5,004 nucleotides of DNA. Origin: JAEZJZ01 sp964450265 (GTDB taxonomy: Bacteria > Bacillota > UBA994 > UBA5500). This document shows, in pieces, positions 4,873-5,004 of the stretch. The notes under the pieces are model-generated. The model was not told where the DNA came from, ran no database searches, and was given only the letters and a program-made list of their open reading frames with translations. The stretch is from NCBI GenBank assembly GCA_964450265.1, contig CAYVCY010000145.1:1-5004 (forward strand). Direction: 5' to 3'. Position 1 is the stretch's first letter. Each line of letters starts with the position of its first letter. The position numbers and the translations under genes were made by a program.

Positions 4873-5004
4873 AACAGACGAGCTGTTGCTAGTAGGTACA
4901 AGCTGATAGTTGCTTACGCAACGATCACTTTATTTGCCCGCAACAGACAAGCTGTTGCTAGTAGGTACAAGCTGATAGTTGCTTACGCAACGATCACTTT
5001 ATTT
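4873..5004 (+). repeat. Tandem 69-bp palindromic repeat (two units, open at the right edge)
   Basis: Unit 1 is 4873-4941 and unit 2 starts at 4942 and is cut by the window end after 63 bases. Over those 63 bases they differ at one position (G4880 against A4949). Each unit has hairpin 1 (AACAG/CTGTT in unit 1; GCAACAG 4940-4946 and CTGTTGC 4952-4958 in unit 2), the linker TAGTAGGTACAAGCTGATA, hairpin 2 (GTTGC-TTAC-GCAAC, 4909-4922 in unit 1) and a spacer ending TTTATTTGCCC. The near identity implies recent duplication or homogenisation. The array may continue beyond the window. Confidence 0.93.

Noticed and set aside
4713..4901. Minus-strand open frame of 62 codons with a hydrophobic start
   Set aside because: It has a TTG start inside the repeat unit, no Shine-Dalgarno, and no recognisable similarity. 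It also overlaps the promoter-like sequence at 4835-4862.
4873..5004. CRISPR array
   Set aside because: The whole 69-bp unit repeats, including what would be the spacers. There are no unique spacers of constant length and no cas genes.
3498..5004. Integron attC sites (tandem imperfect palindromes of similar size)
   Set aside because: The conserved boxes do not match RYYYAAC/GTTRRRY: GTTGCTA and GTTGCTT break the purine run. There are no cassette genes between units.

Overview
The window looks like chromosomal DNA of a spore-forming Firmicute, probably a mid-GC member of the Clostridia. This rests on SpoVG, a Bacillus-type PurR, strong AAGGAG-type ribosome binding sites, GTG/TTG starts, and the gene order ispE ... 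purR ... spoVG. That order is a recognised Firmicute neighbourhood: in Bacillus subtilis it reads ispE-purR-ridA(yabJ)-spoVG-glmU. The genus cannot be fixed from the sequence alone.

Layout. Bases 101-3439 hold four genes in the same direction: ispE (isoprenoid precursor synthesis), a GntR/FadR-type regulator with an FCD domain, a MobA-like nucleotidyltransferase of unknown substrate, and purR (PRPP-sensing purine regulator). The last three are tightly packed, with gaps of about 14 bp and a Shine-Dalgarno overlapping the regulator's stop codon. They probably form one operon, read from a promoter in the ispE-gntR gap and possibly also from further upstream. A strong intrinsic terminator at 3452-3487, symmetric enough to work on both strands, closes the group. 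A general-stress-type protein follows on the minus strand (3593-4159) in the place where B. subtilis has ridA. A divergent control region (about 4160-4422) separates it from spoVG (4423-4689), which has its own leader and terminator. The last 300 bases have no convincing gene. They hold a good sigma-A-type promoter and a tandem repeat that runs off the right edge; glmU would be the expected next gene.

The most unusual content is a family of short palindromic repeats in the three intergenic gaps after purR. The complete unit is 69 bp. It has one hairpin with GCAAC/GTTGC arms, a conserved GTTGCTAGT(A)GGTACAA-like linker, and a second hairpin with GTTGC/GCAAC arms. There is a diverged copy with the same 69-bp period after purR, a short, apparently internally deleted copy in the spoVG leader, and two nearly identical tandem units at the right edge. 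All are in the same orientation. I do not recognise this family. The protein-coding part is otherwise ordinary housekeeping, and I see no evidence for a new defence or biosynthetic system.
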